DNA of 64,000 nucleotides from an uncultured Eubacteriales bacterium. GTDB lineage: Bacteria; Bacillota; Clostridia; Christensenellales; Borkfalkiaceae. Under the pieces are notes generated by a model that saw only the letters and a program-made list of their open reading frames with translations, was not told the origin of the DNA and ran no database searches. Both the position numbers and the translations under genes were made by a program. Position 1 is the stretch's first letter. Each line of letters opens with the position of its first letter. The stretch spans positions 62,001 to 126,000 of the forward strand of contig CAJLRM010000003.1 of the NCBI GenBank assembly GCA_905209085.1, read 5' to 3'. This document shows positions 42,972-51,080 of this stretch, in pieces.

Positions 42972-44579
42972 ATGAGGAGAATCTTAAAAATATTCGCGTT
43001 GGCGGCGGCGGTCTTTATGTGCTGTACGGCTTATTCCTGCGGGAACGGTCAAGTCGCGTCGGGCGGGGAGGGAAGCTTTGCGTCAAGCCCAAACGTTTCG
43101 TCCGCAAGCGGCGGACAGGCGAGCGGCTCGCAAAATTCGGACAGCGAAGCGGATTCTGCGTCAAGCCCGGTATCTTCCGCCGCGCATACCCATGCGTACG
43201 GAGCCTGGTACGTATACAGGGAAGCGGCGTGTACGGAAGCGGGGGAGGAACGGCGGGACTGCGCCTGCGGAGAGTACGATACGAGGGTGATCCCCGCGCT
43301 CGGACACAACTACGGGGAGTGGAGGGCGACGAAAGAGGCTTCGTGTACGGAAGACGGAGAACGGGAACGGGAATGTTCGCGCTGCCGCGAAACGGAAACG
43401 GAAAAAATAGAAAAGCTGGGACACGATTATGTGGACGGGATCTGTACCCGCTGTCAGGAGGTGAATCCCGACAAGATTTACACCGAAGGGTCCGTAAAGG
43501 CGGACGCCGTGTACGGGATCGGGGGCGAAGACGGGTGGACGCTCGACAAGGCGGCGGGAGTCTATACTTCCCGGACGGAAGAAGCGGCGATTCTCATGTT
43601 CAAAAATTGGGAATTCGAAGGCGGCGTTATCGAATGGGACATGAACGTGCCGACGGATACCTATAAACATAATACAACCTGCGGCCTCCTGTTCGCCTCG
43701 CCCAATCAACGAGTGATAAGCTCGGAGGAAACGGACAGCTATTACGTCTTCGGCAGAGCGTTCACCGGCGAATTCGTCGGCTACTGCAAGCGAAACGGAG
43801 AATTCTTCTGGGAGGACGGCGCCAAGTTGTCGCCGCCGCTCATCACCTGCACCGCGGGCGTCACTTATCGGTTCCGCCTGGAATGGGATAACGTCAACCG
43901 TATTCTCTCCCTCACCTTTGACGGCAATACGGTGTCTTTTCAGCCGCAGAGGGAGAGCTCGGGAAAATATATAGGACTTTACAGCGAAGTGAAGGGCACG
44001 GCGTTTTCCAATATTACGGTGACGCCTAAAACGTACGTATACGCGGGCGTGACCGTCTGCAACGGCACGCAGTGGGAATTTTCCAAAACGGGAGAAAACG
44101 TGTCCTATAAAGCGCTTTCCGACTGCGCCGTTCTCACGTTTAAAGACCTTTCGTTCACGACGGGAACGCTGGAATGGGACATGATGGTGCCGTCCGACGA
44201 CAATTACGCCTTCGGGACGCTGTGCGGGGTAATATGGGGCGCTTCGACCGAAAAAGTAGACATCCACAGCTCGTTATACTATGTATCGGGAAGATACGCG
44301 GGTGGCATCTTCGTCACGTTCGCCAAATTCTTGAACGGCGACGGAAGCGTGGGATTCGATTGGGAAAACGCTCAACAGATCCAAAACGGAGAAACCATGG
44401 CAAAGGGCTTGACCGTGCATTACACCCTCGCCTACGACGGCACGGAGTTCACTTTGAGGGTCGGAACGGAGGAAGCCAAAGTCGTTCCCGTCCATCAGCT
44501 TGCGGGCGGCGTTCTGGGACTGTATTCGGAGGTCGCGGGGACGGTGTTCTCCAATATCAGGCTGACGGCGTCCGACTAA
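42972..44579 (+). CDS. Lectin-like surface lipoprotein with Cys-rich repeats
   Basis: 535 aa. Signal peptide with YSC lipobox (Cys about 18), then a Ser/Gly-rich linker. Residues about 73-166 hold two to three Cys-rich repeats of the HxYGxW...CTExGxxxRxC..C type, ending HDYVDGICTRCQEVN, like those of the LRR lipoprotein at 19114. Two homologous jelly-roll domains follow (about 175-355 and 357-535), each ending in a GLYSEV-x-G-T-x-F-S-N-I strand and holding an E-W-D-M-x-V-P segment. No catalytic motif is seen; binding of glycan or cell wall is inferred. AAAAAGGAGG precedes the ATG; cotranscribed with the esterase upstream. Confidence 0.82.
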   Translation: MRRILKIFALAAAVFMCCTAYSCGNGQVASGGEGSFASSPNVSSASGGQASGSQNSDSEADSASSPVSSAAHTHAYGAWYVYREAACTEAGEERRDCACGEYDTRVIPALGHNYGEWRATKEASCTEDGERERECSRCRETETEKIEKLGHDYVDGICTRCQEVNPDKIYTEGSVKADAVYGIGGEDGWTLDKAAGVYTSRTEEAAILMFKNWEFEGGVIEWDMNVPTDTYKHNTTCGLLFASPNQRVISSEETDSYYVFGRAFTGEFVGYCKRNGEFFWEDGAKLSPPLITCTAGVTYRFRLEWDNVNRILSLTFDGNTVSFQPQRESSGKYIGLYSEVKGTAFSNITVTPKTYVYAGVTVCNGTQWEFSKTGENVSYKALSDCAVLTFKDLSFTTGTLEWDMMVPSDDNYAFGTLCGVIWGASTEKVDIHSSLYYVSGRYAGGIFVTFAKFLNGDGSVGFDWENAQQIQNGETMAKGLTVHYTLAYDGTEFTLRVGTEEAKVVPVHQLAGGVLGLYSEVAGTVFSNIRLTASD

Positions 44580-44625
44580 GCGTGCAGGGACAGAAAGGGC
44601 GACGAAAAAAACGACGGAAGACGAA

Positions 44626-44651
44626 ACGGGAGGGATAATAATTCCTCCCGT
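44626..44651 (+). terminator. Probable terminator at the end of the glycan locus
   Basis: ACGGGAGGGAT (44626-44636) and ATTCCTCCCGT (44641-44651), one wobble, four-base loop. The T run after it is poor (CTATTATGG), 47 nt after the lipoprotein stop. Confidence 0.6.
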
Positions 44652-44744
44652 CTATTATGGGAAGAACGTATTTATACGGCGTGTGAATCTCCGCGCGAAA
44701 AAACAAAGCGCAGGATAGGGAAAAGGCTCCTGAATAAAATATAA

Positions 44745-44780
44745 GAAAAAAGCGGTACGGGCGCATTGCCGTACCGCTTT
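44745..44780 (-). terminator. Terminator of the small membrane protein gene
   Basis: AAGCGGTACGG and CCGTACCGCTT around a GCGCATTG loop; on the minus strand the stem is followed by TTTTTTC. It lies just beyond the stop at 44793. Confidence 0.85.
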
Positions 44781-44792
44781 AAAAGATACCGT

Positions 44793-45203
44793 TTATTTCG
44801 ATTTTTGAAGGAGCTTATTATTGATCAGCCAAAATACTCCGAAGCAAATACAGCCGATTCCGAACGCCCGCGGCGTTCCGTTCGCGTATTTTGCGTCTTC
44901 GATTTTTGCGGCGACGACCGTCGCGTCATAGTTTACATATTTTTGGTTGACTCTGTTCGCGGCGACTACCGCCGAAAAAACTTCGCCGGTTGAAAACTCC
45001 ACGGTCACTTTACCCTCTATAAATCTATAAAGACTTTTTGAATCGTCGATATACAAACGAACTGTTTTCTCGTGATTGCCCCGCGGTTCCTCCGCCGTTT
45101 CCACGGTTGCCGAACATCCGAAGAAAGAGAGGAGAAGAAGCGCTAAACCGATTGTCATCAGAATAAAGGGCAAAAATCGGGCGATTTTTCTATTTTTATC
45201 CAT
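44793..45203 (-). CDS. Hypothetical membrane protein
   Basis: 136 aa. An N-terminal transmembrane helix (about 11-30, FILMTIGLALLLLSFFGC) and a C-terminal one (about 112-130, AFGIGCICFGVFWLI) enclose a roughly 80-residue beta-rich loop with VRLYIDDSKSLYRF and VTVEFSTGEVFSAVVAAN. The layout resembles DUF3592-type proteins, but I do not claim the match. The Cys after the first helix (FFGC) could alternatively be a lipobox. CGGAGA lies before the ATG. It is 84 nt downstream of the NUDIX gene on the same strand and probably shares its transcript. Confidence 0.65.
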   Translation of the reverse strand: MDKNRKIARFLPFILMTIGLALLLLSFFGCSATVETAEEPRGNHEKTVRLYIDDSKSLYRFIEGKVTVEFSTGEVFSAVVAANRVNQKYVNYDATVVAAKIEDAKYANGTPRAFGIGCICFGVFWLINNKLLQKSK

Positions 45204-45287
45204 AAAGATCTCCGCGATACGATAGAAAGCCGATAGGGAAAAAGAGAACGTAAGGGAAGCGTTTACGAAAAGACAGACAGGGCGCTT

Positions 45288-45782
45288 TTAAATTTTTCTC
45301 TTCAATTCCTTGACGGCGTTGATGAGGAAAAATTCGGCGGTGGTGCCTTTTCTGATCAGTTTTAAAGCCTCGTCGGGCGTGCACCATCTCGCTTCCGAAA
45401 TCTCGTCCTCTTTGAGTTTGATGGGGGTGTCTTCGACGACGACGATGAAATTGAGCATGAGAACGTCCCTCTGCGCATGATAGCGCGAGGACATATACTT
45501 CGCCTTCACGACGTTTAAGCCGAGTTCTTCCTTGATTTCCCGGGGCACGGTTTTTTCCGCGTTTTCGCCCTTTTTGATATATCCCGCAAAGAGTATGAAA
45601 TCTTCGTCTTCAACGTGTTTTGCAAGCAAAATTTTATCCTGAGCGCGGTTGGTGACAACCATCGACACGGCAACATTGAATTGAGGAAATATATACGCTT
45701 CGCATTTGTCGCAATAGGGCACCAATCCCTCGTTTTCGCAAAATCTGAGGGTGAGTTTTTCTCCGCATTGTCTACAATACAT
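45288..45782 (-). CDS. NUDIX hydrolase with N-terminal zinc ribbon
   Basis: 164 aa. A small zinc ribbon (MYCRQCGEKL, then YCDKCEAYIFPQ; four Cys) leads into a NUDIX domain. The NUDIX box is complete: GYIKKGENAEKTVPREIKEELGL matches GX5EX7REUXEEXGU. The arrangement resembles NAD-pyrophosphatase-like proteins (zinc ribbon plus NUDIX), but without the NudC signature, so the nucleotide substrate is open. AAAGGAGG precedes the ATG, with a promoter at 45832-45860. Confidence 0.92.
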   Translation of the reverse strand: MYCRQCGEKLTLRFCENEGLVPYCDKCEAYIFPQFNVAVSMVVTNRAQDKILLAKHVEDEDFILFAGYIKKGENAEKTVPREIKEELGLNVVKAKYMSSRYHAQRDVLMLNFIVVVEDTPIKLKEDEISEARWCTPDEALKLIRKGTTAEFFLINAVKELKRKI

Positions 45783-45831
45783 AGGTATTCCTCCTTTACG
45801 GCGTTTTACAGACCGCCGTTATTTTCCTATT

Positions 45832-45860
45832 ATCATACCGCATTTTTCACGATTTGTCAA
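45832..45860 (-). promoter_or_regulatory. Promoter of the NUDIX gene
   Basis: Minus strand: TTGACA (45860-45855), 17-bp spacer, TATGAT (45837-45832). Confidence 0.75.
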
Positions 45861-45910
45861 GGGGGTAGACGAAAATAATCGGTGGGACAGGTGAAAAACA
45901 GGCGAAAGAC

Positions 45911-45939
45911 TTGCTTTTTGAGGGGGTGCATGATAAAAT
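45911..45939 (+). promoter_or_regulatory. Promoter of the membrane protein gene at 46120
   Basis: TTGCTT (45911-45916), 17-bp spacer, TAAAAT (45934-45939). It is divergent from the NUDIX promoter, and the intergenic space holds nothing else. Confidence 0.55.
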
Positions 45940-46119
45940 AAAGAGGACAAATGTCGAAAAGCTGAATTTTGTTTTTTGTCTGTTTTTCGACTTCTGTCGT
46001 GAAAATATCCATAAAAAACGTGGATCGGAAAGGGCGCGCGGCTAAGTCTTGTCAATAAAACCTGCCGTCCTTAAATCGCTGTCGCGGAAAGTGCGTTTAA
46101 AAATCGGGAGAGGTGAAAA

Positions 46120-46803
46120 ATGTTTCGGGGAATTTTGGGACTTATCGTATCCGTCGTCATAATTTTTCTTTCCGCAGGAGCGCTCGCCGCCGCCCGCATA
46201 AGTCTTTGCAAAACCAAAGAGGAAAAAGCAGTGTTTTGCCGCGGCGGAAAGTTCTTTTTCCTGATAGGCGGCGCCTGGCTTCTTCTCGCGGCGCTGCTGT
46301 CCGTTTTCGGAGTAATCGGTTTCTTTATCGGCACGAAAGGCGCGGAAATGATTTATCTTATTTCTCTGCCGTTGTTCGCATGGGGGGGATTTGAGATTTA
46401 TCCCGTGTTCAACCGCGCTTTTTTCAGGGATAAGGCGGAAATACGCTCGGTATTTTGCAAAAAAACATACCGCTATGAAGAACTTTCCGCCCTGAAAATA
46501 TGGCGCGGAGTTACGAGAGCGTCGCTTAGCGTTCGCTATGCGTCTAATTTGGAAAAAATAAAAATATACGACAAGGGCGGAAAGGTCGTTTTCAAGGCGA
46601 ACGAAGATTATTTCGGCTATGAAGAAATGAAAGCGTTTTTGCGGAAAAAGGGGATCGCAATAGACGACAAGGAACAAAAAAAGACCGAGAAAAGGAACAA
46701 AAAGAAGAAGAAAAAGCGCTTGGAAAACGCGAGAGCGGAATGGCTGGAAAAGCACCCCGCGGGAAACGGCACAGAATGGAGTGACAAAAACAGGAAAAAA
46801 TAA
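46120..46803 (+). CDS. Hypothetical membrane protein with basic C-terminus
   Basis: 227 aa. Three transmembrane helices (about 3-24, 44-70, 78-98) precede a soluble domain (about 110-185) with YRYEELSALKIWRG and EKIKIYDKGGKVVFKANEDY, which has the look of a PH-like fold (DUF6560-type by impression). The last 40 residues are strongly basic (KKTEKRNKKKKKKRLENAR). No function is known. GGGAGAGG lies before the ATG. Monocistronic, upstream of purA, which has its own promoter. Confidence 0.75.
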   Translation: MFRGILGLIVSVVIIFLSAGALAAARISLCKTKEEKAVFCRGGKFFFLIGGAWLLLAALLSVFGVIGFFIGTKGAEMIYLISLPLFAWGGFEIYPVFNRAFFRDKAEIRSVFCKKTYRYEELSALKIWRGVTRASLSVRYASNLEKIKIYDKGGKVVFKANEDYFGYEEMKAFLRKKGIAIDDKEQKKTEKRNKKKKKKRLENARAEWLEKHPAGNGTEWSDKNRKK

Positions 46804-46839
46804 TTTTTGGCGGAAAGGTTTTTCCGTATGCCCGCAGGC

Positions 46840-46868
46840 TTGACATAATAAAAAAAATGAAGTATAAT
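46840..46868 (+). promoter_or_regulatory. Promoter of purA
   Basis: TTGACA (46840-46845), 17-bp spacer, TATAAT (46863-46868). The leader of about 105 nt shows no purine-riboswitch core by eye. Confidence 0.85.
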
Positions 46869-46980
46869 AAGGCGTATGGTTAATAAGGGAAAAGGCGGGC
46901 ATTGAGCCGTGAAAATCGGAAATGCTCTGTTTTTCGTGTTTTCCATGCGCTGTGAAGAGTAATGCAAAAGGAGAAAGAAA

Positions 46981-48255
46981 ATGCTTACATCTATTTGCGG
47001 TATCAATTGGGGCGACGAAGGCAAGGGAAGAATGGTCGATTTGCTCTGCGAAAAATTCGACGTCGTCTGCCGCTATCAGGGCGGAAACAACGCCGGGCAC
47101 ACGGTGATAAACGAACGGGGCAAATTTGTCCTCAATCTCCTGCCCTCCGGGATTTTGCGCGAAAAAGTAGTCAACGTCATGGGCAACGGCATGGTCATCG
47201 ACATAAAGCATCTGTGCGGAGAAATGGAAAAGCTCCGCGCCGCGGGCATCGAGATCACTCCCGAAAATTTGAAAATCAGCGACCGCGCCGTCATCACCAT
47301 GCCCTATAACGTCATGCAGGACTGCCTCGAAGAAGACCGTCTTGCGGGCAAAAAATTCGGCTCCACCCGCCGAGGCATCGCGCCTATCTACGCGGACAAA
47401 TTTTTGAAAAAGGCGTTCCGCATGGGCGAACTTTTAAATAAGGAGCTTCTTTACAAGCGCGTCAAAGACATCGTGGAATGGAAAAATCTGACCATCGTCG
47501 GCGGTTACGGCGCGGAGCCCGTCAAAGCGGAGGATATGATCGCTTATTTCGAGGAGTACGGCAGACAGCTCGTTCCCTATATCTGCGATGTGGGCGTATA
47601 TCTCGACAAAGCGCATAAAGAGGGCAAGAACATCATGTTCGAGGCGCAGCTCGGCGCGCTCCGCGACATCGATTTCGGCATCTATCCCTATACCTCCTCG
47701 TCCTCGACGATCGCGGCGTACGCGCCCATCGGCGCGGGCGTGCCCAACTTACAGCTCGACAATTCCATCGGCATCATGAAGGCGTATTCCACCTGCGTGG
47801 GCGAAGGACCCTTTACCGCCGAGTATTTCGGCGAGAAAGCGGAAACGCTGAGAAAACTCGGCGGCGAGTACGGCGCGGCGACGGGCAGACCGAGAAGAGT
47901 CGGACCCTTCGACGTCGTGGCTTCCCGCTACGGTATCCGCTGTCAGGGCGCCAAAGAGATCGCGCTCACCAAACTCGACGTATTGTCGGAGTATGAAGAA
48001 ATAGAGGTATGCACCGATTATGAGCTGAATGGCAAGCTCGTGGAGGATTTTCCGTTTACCGACGTCCTCGACGAATGCAAACCCGTCTTTAAGACGGTGA
48101 AGGGCTGGAATACCGATATTTCGCAGTGCCGCAAAAAGGAAGATCTGCCCAAAGCGGCGCTCGACTATATCGCGTTCATCGAAAAGGCGTGCGATTGTCG
48201 CATCAAGTACGTGTCGGTCGGCGCGGAACGCGAAGCCTACGTGGAAATGTATTGA
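46981..48255 (+). CDS. purA: Adenylosuccinate synthetase
   Basis: 424 aa, full length. Joins IMP and aspartate with GTP to give adenylosuccinate, the first committed step to AMP. The N-terminal GTP loop is NWGDEGKGRMVDLL; YQGGNNAGHTV, the Switch-like GSTRRGIAPIYADK, FEAQLGALRDIDFG and the aspartate-binding ATGRPRRVGPFD are all present. AAAGGAG precedes the ATG. It opens a plus-strand run with dapF, pyrG and dapL, spaced widely enough (50-185 nt) that cotranscription is uncertain. Confidence 0.97.
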   Translation: MLTSICGINWGDEGKGRMVDLLCEKFDVVCRYQGGNNAGHTVINERGKFVLNLLPSGILREKVVNVMGNGMVIDIKHLCGEMEKLRAAGIEITPENLKISDRAVITMPYNVMQDCLEEDRLAGKKFGSTRRGIAPIYADKFLKKAFRMGELLNKELLYKRVKDIVEWKNLTIVGGYGAEPVKAEDMIAYFEEYGRQLVPYICDVGVYLDKAHKEGKNIMFEAQLGALRDIDFGIYPYTSSSSTIAAYAPIGAGVPNLQLDNSIGIMKAYSTCVGEGPFTAEYFGEKAETLRKLGGEYGAATGRPRRVGPFDVVASRYGIRCQGAKEIALTKLDVLSEYEEIEVCTDYELNGKLVEDFPFTDVLDECKPVFKTVKGWNTDISQCRKKEDLPKAALDYIAFIEKACDCRIKYVSVGAEREAYVEMY

Positions 48256-48440
48256 AAACAAACCTAAAACGATCTCGGGAACGGCGTTCTTGTCTGCGGC
48301 TTGCGCCGTCGGAACGCTTTTTCCGCGAACGTTCGGAAAGAAGGATTTTAATCCGATTCCCGGAAAGGACAGAGGATTGCGGGCGAAGGGCGTTGCGCTT
48401 TCCGCAGCCTATCGGGGCGCGGAGTTAAGGAATTATAAAA

Positions 48441-49280
48441 ATGCTTCGCAAATTTTATAAGATGCACGGCATCGGCAACGATTATATCTATTTCGACTGT
48501 CTGGATACGCCCCTGGAAAATCCCGAAGCGGCGGCGTTGAAGCTGTCCGATCGCCATTTCGGAATCGGCGGGGACGGCATTGTACTGATCTGCCCGAGCG
48601 CTCTTGCAGACGCGAAAATGCGTATGTTCAACGCGGACGGCAGCGAGGGGAAAATGTGCGGCAACGCTATCCGCTGCCTCGGCAAGTACCTGTACGATTT
48701 TCAAAAGACGAATAAGACGACGCTGAAAATAGAAACTTTGAGCGGCGTCAAGACTCTCTTTTTAAACGTCGAAAACGGCAAAACGCAAAGCGTGAAAGTG
48801 GACATGGGCGCGCCTTCGCTTTCGCCCGAACAAATCCCCGTCCGGCTGGGCGGCAAGGCGGTCGTCGGTCGGGAAACGGAGATTGCAGGGGGCAGGTATG
48901 CGATCACCTGCGTTTCCATGGGCAATCCGCACTGCGTGGTGTTCGGCGGCGACCCCGCGGAGATCGAGATTGAAAAAGTCGGCCCGAAATTTGAAACCGC
49001 CGCGCTTTTCCCCGACAGGACGAATACGGAATTCGTGCAGGTCCTGGGCGGCAACGAGATCAAAATGCGGGTCTGGGAACGGGGCAGCGGCGAAACGTGG
49101 GCGTGCGGCACGGGCGCGTGCTCGGCTGCCGTCGCGGCCGTGCTCAACGGGTACGCCGCAAGGGACGAGGATATCGTCGTGCACCTTCGCGGCGGAGATC
49201 TAATCGTCCGCTGGACGAAAGACACGGTGTATATGACGGGGACGGCGACGCTCGTATTTACGGGCGAGGTCGATTTATGA
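48441..49280 (+). CDS. dapF: Diaminopimelate epimerase
   Basis: 279 aa cofactor-independent racemase that converts LL- to meso-diaminopimelate for peptidoglycan and lysine. The two catalytic Cys lie in EGKMCGNAIRCLGKY and GETWACGTGACSAAVA. The N-terminal KMHGIGNDYIY and the FGIGGDGIVLI strand are family hallmarks. AAGGA precedes the ATG. With dapL (51081) it makes the short aminotransferase route to meso-DAP. pyrG lies between them, 49 nt after the dapF stop. Confidence 0.97.
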   Translation: MLRKFYKMHGIGNDYIYFDCLDTPLENPEAAALKLSDRHFGIGGDGIVLICPSALADAKMRMFNADGSEGKMCGNAIRCLGKYLYDFQKTNKTTLKIETLSGVKTLFLNVENGKTQSVKVDMGAPSLSPEQIPVRLGGKAVVGRETEIAGGRYAITCVSMGNPHCVVFGGDPAEIEIEKVGPKFETAALFPDRTNTEFVQVLGGNEIKMRVWERGSGETWACGTGACSAAVAAVLNGYAARDEDIVVHLRGGDLIVRWTKDTVYMTGTATLVFTGEVDL

Positions 49281-49329
49281 AAATTTATAAACCAAGGTAT
49301 AAAAACACATACGGGAGCATAAAAGAATC

Positions 49330-50943
49330 ATGACAAAGTACATTTTTGTGACGGGCGGCGTAGTTTCGGGCTTGGGCAAAGGCATTACGGCGGCCTCGCT
49401 CGGCAGACTTTTGAAAATGCGCGGCTATAAGGTTGCGTCGCAGAAACTCGACCCCTATATCAATATCGACCCCGGCACGATGAGCCCCTTTCAGCACGGC
49501 GAGGTGTTCGTCACGGAAGACGGGGCGGAAACCGACCTCGACCTCGGACATTACGAAAGGTTCATCGACGAAAATCTCAATAAATATTCCAACCTTACGA
49601 CGGGTAAGGTGTATTGGAACGTCCTCAACAAGGAAAGGAGCGGGGAATATCTCGGCAAGACGGTGCAGGTGATTCCGCACGTCACCAACGAGATAAAGAC
49701 CTTTATCTATAACGTAGGCAAGACGTCCAACGCGGACGTCGTCATCACGGAGATCGGCGGCACGACGGGCGATATAGAGAGTCAGCCCTTCATCGAGGCG
49801 ATCCGTCAGGTGGCGCGGGAGGTCGGCAGAGAGAATTGCTGCTTTATCCACGTCACTTTGGTGCCGTACATTTCCGGCTCGGACGAATTTAAATCCAAGC
49901 CCACGCAGCATTCCGTCAAAGAGCTCCAAGGCATGGGCATCACGCCCGACATCATCATGGCGCGCGTCGATCAGCCGATGCCCCAATATGTCAAGGACAA
50001 GATCGCCATGTTCTGCAACGTGGAGCCTGAATGTTGTATCGAGAACCTCACCGTGCCCGTGCTGTACGAAGCGCCGCTGATGCTGGAAAAGAGCAACTTC
50101 TCCACGGTGGTGTGCAAGATCCTGCATCTCGATCCGAAGAAGATAGATATGACGGAGTGGGTGGAGATGCTCTCCCGCGTTCACGCGCGCAGCAAGACGG
50201 TGAAGATAGCGCTCTGCGGCAAATACGTGCAGCTGCACGACGCGTATCTCTCGGTGGCGGAAGCGCTCGCCCACGGCGGCTACGAAAACGAAGCGAAAGT
50301 GGAGATCGAATGGGTGGACACGGAGTTCCTCACCAAGGAGAACGTCGAGGAAAAACTCGGCGTCGCAGACGGCATCATCGTTCCCGGGGGCTTCGGCAAC
50401 CGCGGCATCGAAGGCATGATTCTGGCGGCGCAGTACGCCCGCGAAAAGAACGTCCCTTATTTCGGGATTTGTCTGGGTATGCAGATTGCGGCGATCGAAT
50501 TCGCCCGCAACGTTCTGGGGTACCGCGACGCCAATTCTTCCGAATTCGATCCCGAAAGCGTCCATCGCGTCATCGATTTGATGCCGGATCAGTACGGCGT
50601 GAAAATGGGCGGCACCATGCGGCTGGGCGCTTATCCCTGCAAGGTGATCGGACCCATTATGAAGCGCGCCTATTCGGGCAGAGAAGAGGTCGCGGAGCGC
50701 CATCGCCATCGTTTTGAGTTCAACAACGATTACCGAAAGCAATTCGAGGAGAACGGGATGATGATCGCGGGCACTTCCCCCGACGGGCATTTGTGCGAAG
50801 CCATCGAATATCCTGCGGACGACTTCTACATCGGCGTGCAGTTCCATCCCGAATTCAAATCCCGTCCTAACGGCGCGCAGCCTATTTTCCGCGAATTTAT
50901 CAAGAGCGCGGTCAAGTATATGGAAAAGAGAAGCGAAAGATAA
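49330..50943 (+). CDS. pyrG: CTP synthase
   Basis: 537 aa, full length. Amination of UTP to CTP using glutamine and ATP. The N-terminal synthetase domain (1-270) has TGGVVSGLGKGITAASLGRL and LDPYINIDPGTMSPF. The C-terminal class I glutaminase (about 295-535) has the nucleophile in YFGICLGMQIA and the His-Glu pair in VQFHPEFKS. It lies between dapF and dapL. A loose inverted repeat (50948-50988, CCGCCTG/CAGGCGG) follows the stop. Confidence 0.97.
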   Translation: MTKYIFVTGGVVSGLGKGITAASLGRLLKMRGYKVASQKLDPYINIDPGTMSPFQHGEVFVTEDGAETDLDLGHYERFIDENLNKYSNLTTGKVYWNVLNKERSGEYLGKTVQVIPHVTNEIKTFIYNVGKTSNADVVITEIGGTTGDIESQPFIEAIRQVAREVGRENCCFIHVTLVPYISGSDEFKSKPTQHSVKELQGMGITPDIIMARVDQPMPQYVKDKIAMFCNVEPECCIENLTVPVLYEAPLMLEKSNFSTVVCKILHLDPKKIDMTEWVEMLSRVHARSKTVKIALCGKYVQLHDAYLSVAEALAHGGYENEAKVEIEWVDTEFLTKENVEEKLGVADGIIVPGGFGNRGIEGMILAAQYAREKNVPYFGICLGMQIAAIEFARNVLGYRDANSSEFDPESVHRVIDLMPDQYGVKMGGTMRLGAYPCKVIGPIMKRAYSGREEVAERHRHRFEFNNDYRKQFEENGMMIAGTSPDGHLCEAIEYPADDFYIGVQFHPEFKSRPNGAQPIFREFIKSAVKYMEKRSER

Positions 50944-51080
50944 ACTTCCGCCTGCGGGAAAAGAGAACGGGTCTTTCTTTTCAGGCGGGGAGCGCGCAAA
51001 CGGCGGCCGCCTTTTCGGACGCCCCGTATGGAGAAAGGCGCCTTTTGCGAAGGCGAAAGAGAAAGGAGAGCGAGGTTTTT

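Noticed and set aside
46869..46980. Purine riboswitch before purA
   Set aside because: The roughly 105-nt leader lacks the conserved loop and junction bases of that class and has no terminator.
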